NCBI RefSeq assembly: GCF_003056725.1
Contig: NZ_QBKZ01000015.1
Coordinates: 393,152-457,151, forward strand
Direction: 5' to 3'
Origin: Mangrovicoccus ximenensis
GTDB lineage: Bacteria; Pseudomonadota; Alphaproteobacteria; Rhodobacterales; Rhodobacteraceae
Length of the DNA stretch: 64,000 bases
Positions 63,812 through 64,000 of the stretch are shown here, one piece after another; position 1 is the stretch's first letter; each line of letters opens with the position of its first letter. The notes below the pieces were generated by a model, which did not search any database, was not told where the DNA came from, and worked only from the letters and a program-made list of their open reading frames with translations. The position numbers were made by a program, and so were the translations under genes.

Positions 63812-64000
63812 ATGTTCGATCTGAGCGGAAAGACGGCGCTGGTCACCGGCGCATCGGGAGGCATCGGTGCCGAAATCGCGCGCGCGCTGCATGGCGCGGG
63901 CGCAACGGTCGCGCTTTCGGGCACGCGGGTGGAGCCGCTGGAGGCGCTGGCCGCCGAACTGGGCGAGCGCGCGCATGTGCTGCCGTGCAACCTGTCGGAT
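63812..64000 (+). CDS. fabG: 3-oxoacyl-ACP reductase FabG (5' part, runs off window)
   Basis: 63 residues visible: [20 protein letters not shown] is the NADPH-binding TGxxxGIG motif at the start of a short-chain dehydrogenase. Order fabD, then fabG on the same strand, and the [19 protein letters not shown] start, support FabG over other SDR enzymes. Reduces 3-oxoacyl-ACP in fatty acid elongation. The catalytic YxxxK lies beyond the window. Confidence 0.85.
   Translation, partial: MFDLSGKTALVTGASGGIGAEIARALHGAGATVALSGTRVEPLEALAAELGERAHVLPCNLSD

Overview
The window is high-GC alphaproteobacterial DNA, most like the Rhodobacterales (Rhodobacter/Rhodovulum/Paracoccus relatives). Evidence: an rnfABCDGEH cluster in Rhodobacter order, fragments of regulatory-hydrogenase genes (hupT, hupU) and ccoIS, betaine-lipid genes btaAB, the alphaproteobacterial general stress module phyR-nepR-ecfG, and many VPLPA-CTERM surface proteins. 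No rRNA is present. There is one complete tRNA (Lys) and one 3' tRNA-Leu remnant that looks like an attachment site.

Layout. 1-3350: an acyl-CoA dehydrogenase without its C-terminus, a dadA stub and a TauE/SafE permease. 3560-9082: Rnf electron-transport operon behind a sigma-54-type promoter. 9190-13058: phosphorus-related genes, centred on a Pho-box-led plcP-btaA-btaB-VOC operon for lipid remodelling. 13067-17200: ccoS and pieces of ccoI, hupT and hupU, an old-yellow-enzyme gene with a divergent HxlR regulator, and a hydrolase fragment. 17831-22990: PhyR/NepR/EcfG with an overlapping divergent EcfG promoter, then a sensor kinase, an amidoligase and a class-I amidotransferase in one run. 23960-32040: a dipeptide-type ABC transporter, an M20 deacylase and an amino-acid ABC transporter lacking an ATPase. 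32075-34000: phage-like genes (M15 peptidase fused to an amidase N-terminus, spike base protein, winged-helix protein). 34000-43050: an AT-richer mobile island with a VPLPA protein, a secreted HNH nuclease, a three-gene HEPN-like / KGGVGR-ATPase / P-loop ATPase operon (best candidate for an undescribed defence system), further P-loop and BRCT proteins, four copies of a roughly 60-bp repeat, a tRNA-Leu attachment remnant and a truncated integrase. 43050-46420: a two-component pair with a broken kinase, tRNA-Lys, an IS3 remnant and a TerB-like protein. 46500-50720: a VPLPA protein and a His/Arg-type ABC transporter. 50723-55836: acyl-CoA catabolism genes and sufT. 55844-59554: a patchwork of fragments (amidohydrolase, gamma-glutamyltransferase, acpP, fabD). 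59620-63312: four tandem VPLPA-CTERM paralogues between fabD and fabG.

The most unusual global property is that about fifteen genes stop abruptly inside conserved domains. They are joined head-to-head or tail-to-tail to other broken genes, including pieces of the normally essential acpP and fabD. Several otherwise intact genes also need a one-base correction, often in a homopolymer. Either this genome (or an accessory replicon in it) carries a mosaic of captured gene fragments, or the contig contains chimeric joins and uncorrected indels. The sequence alone cannot decide, so every broken gene is marked as such.
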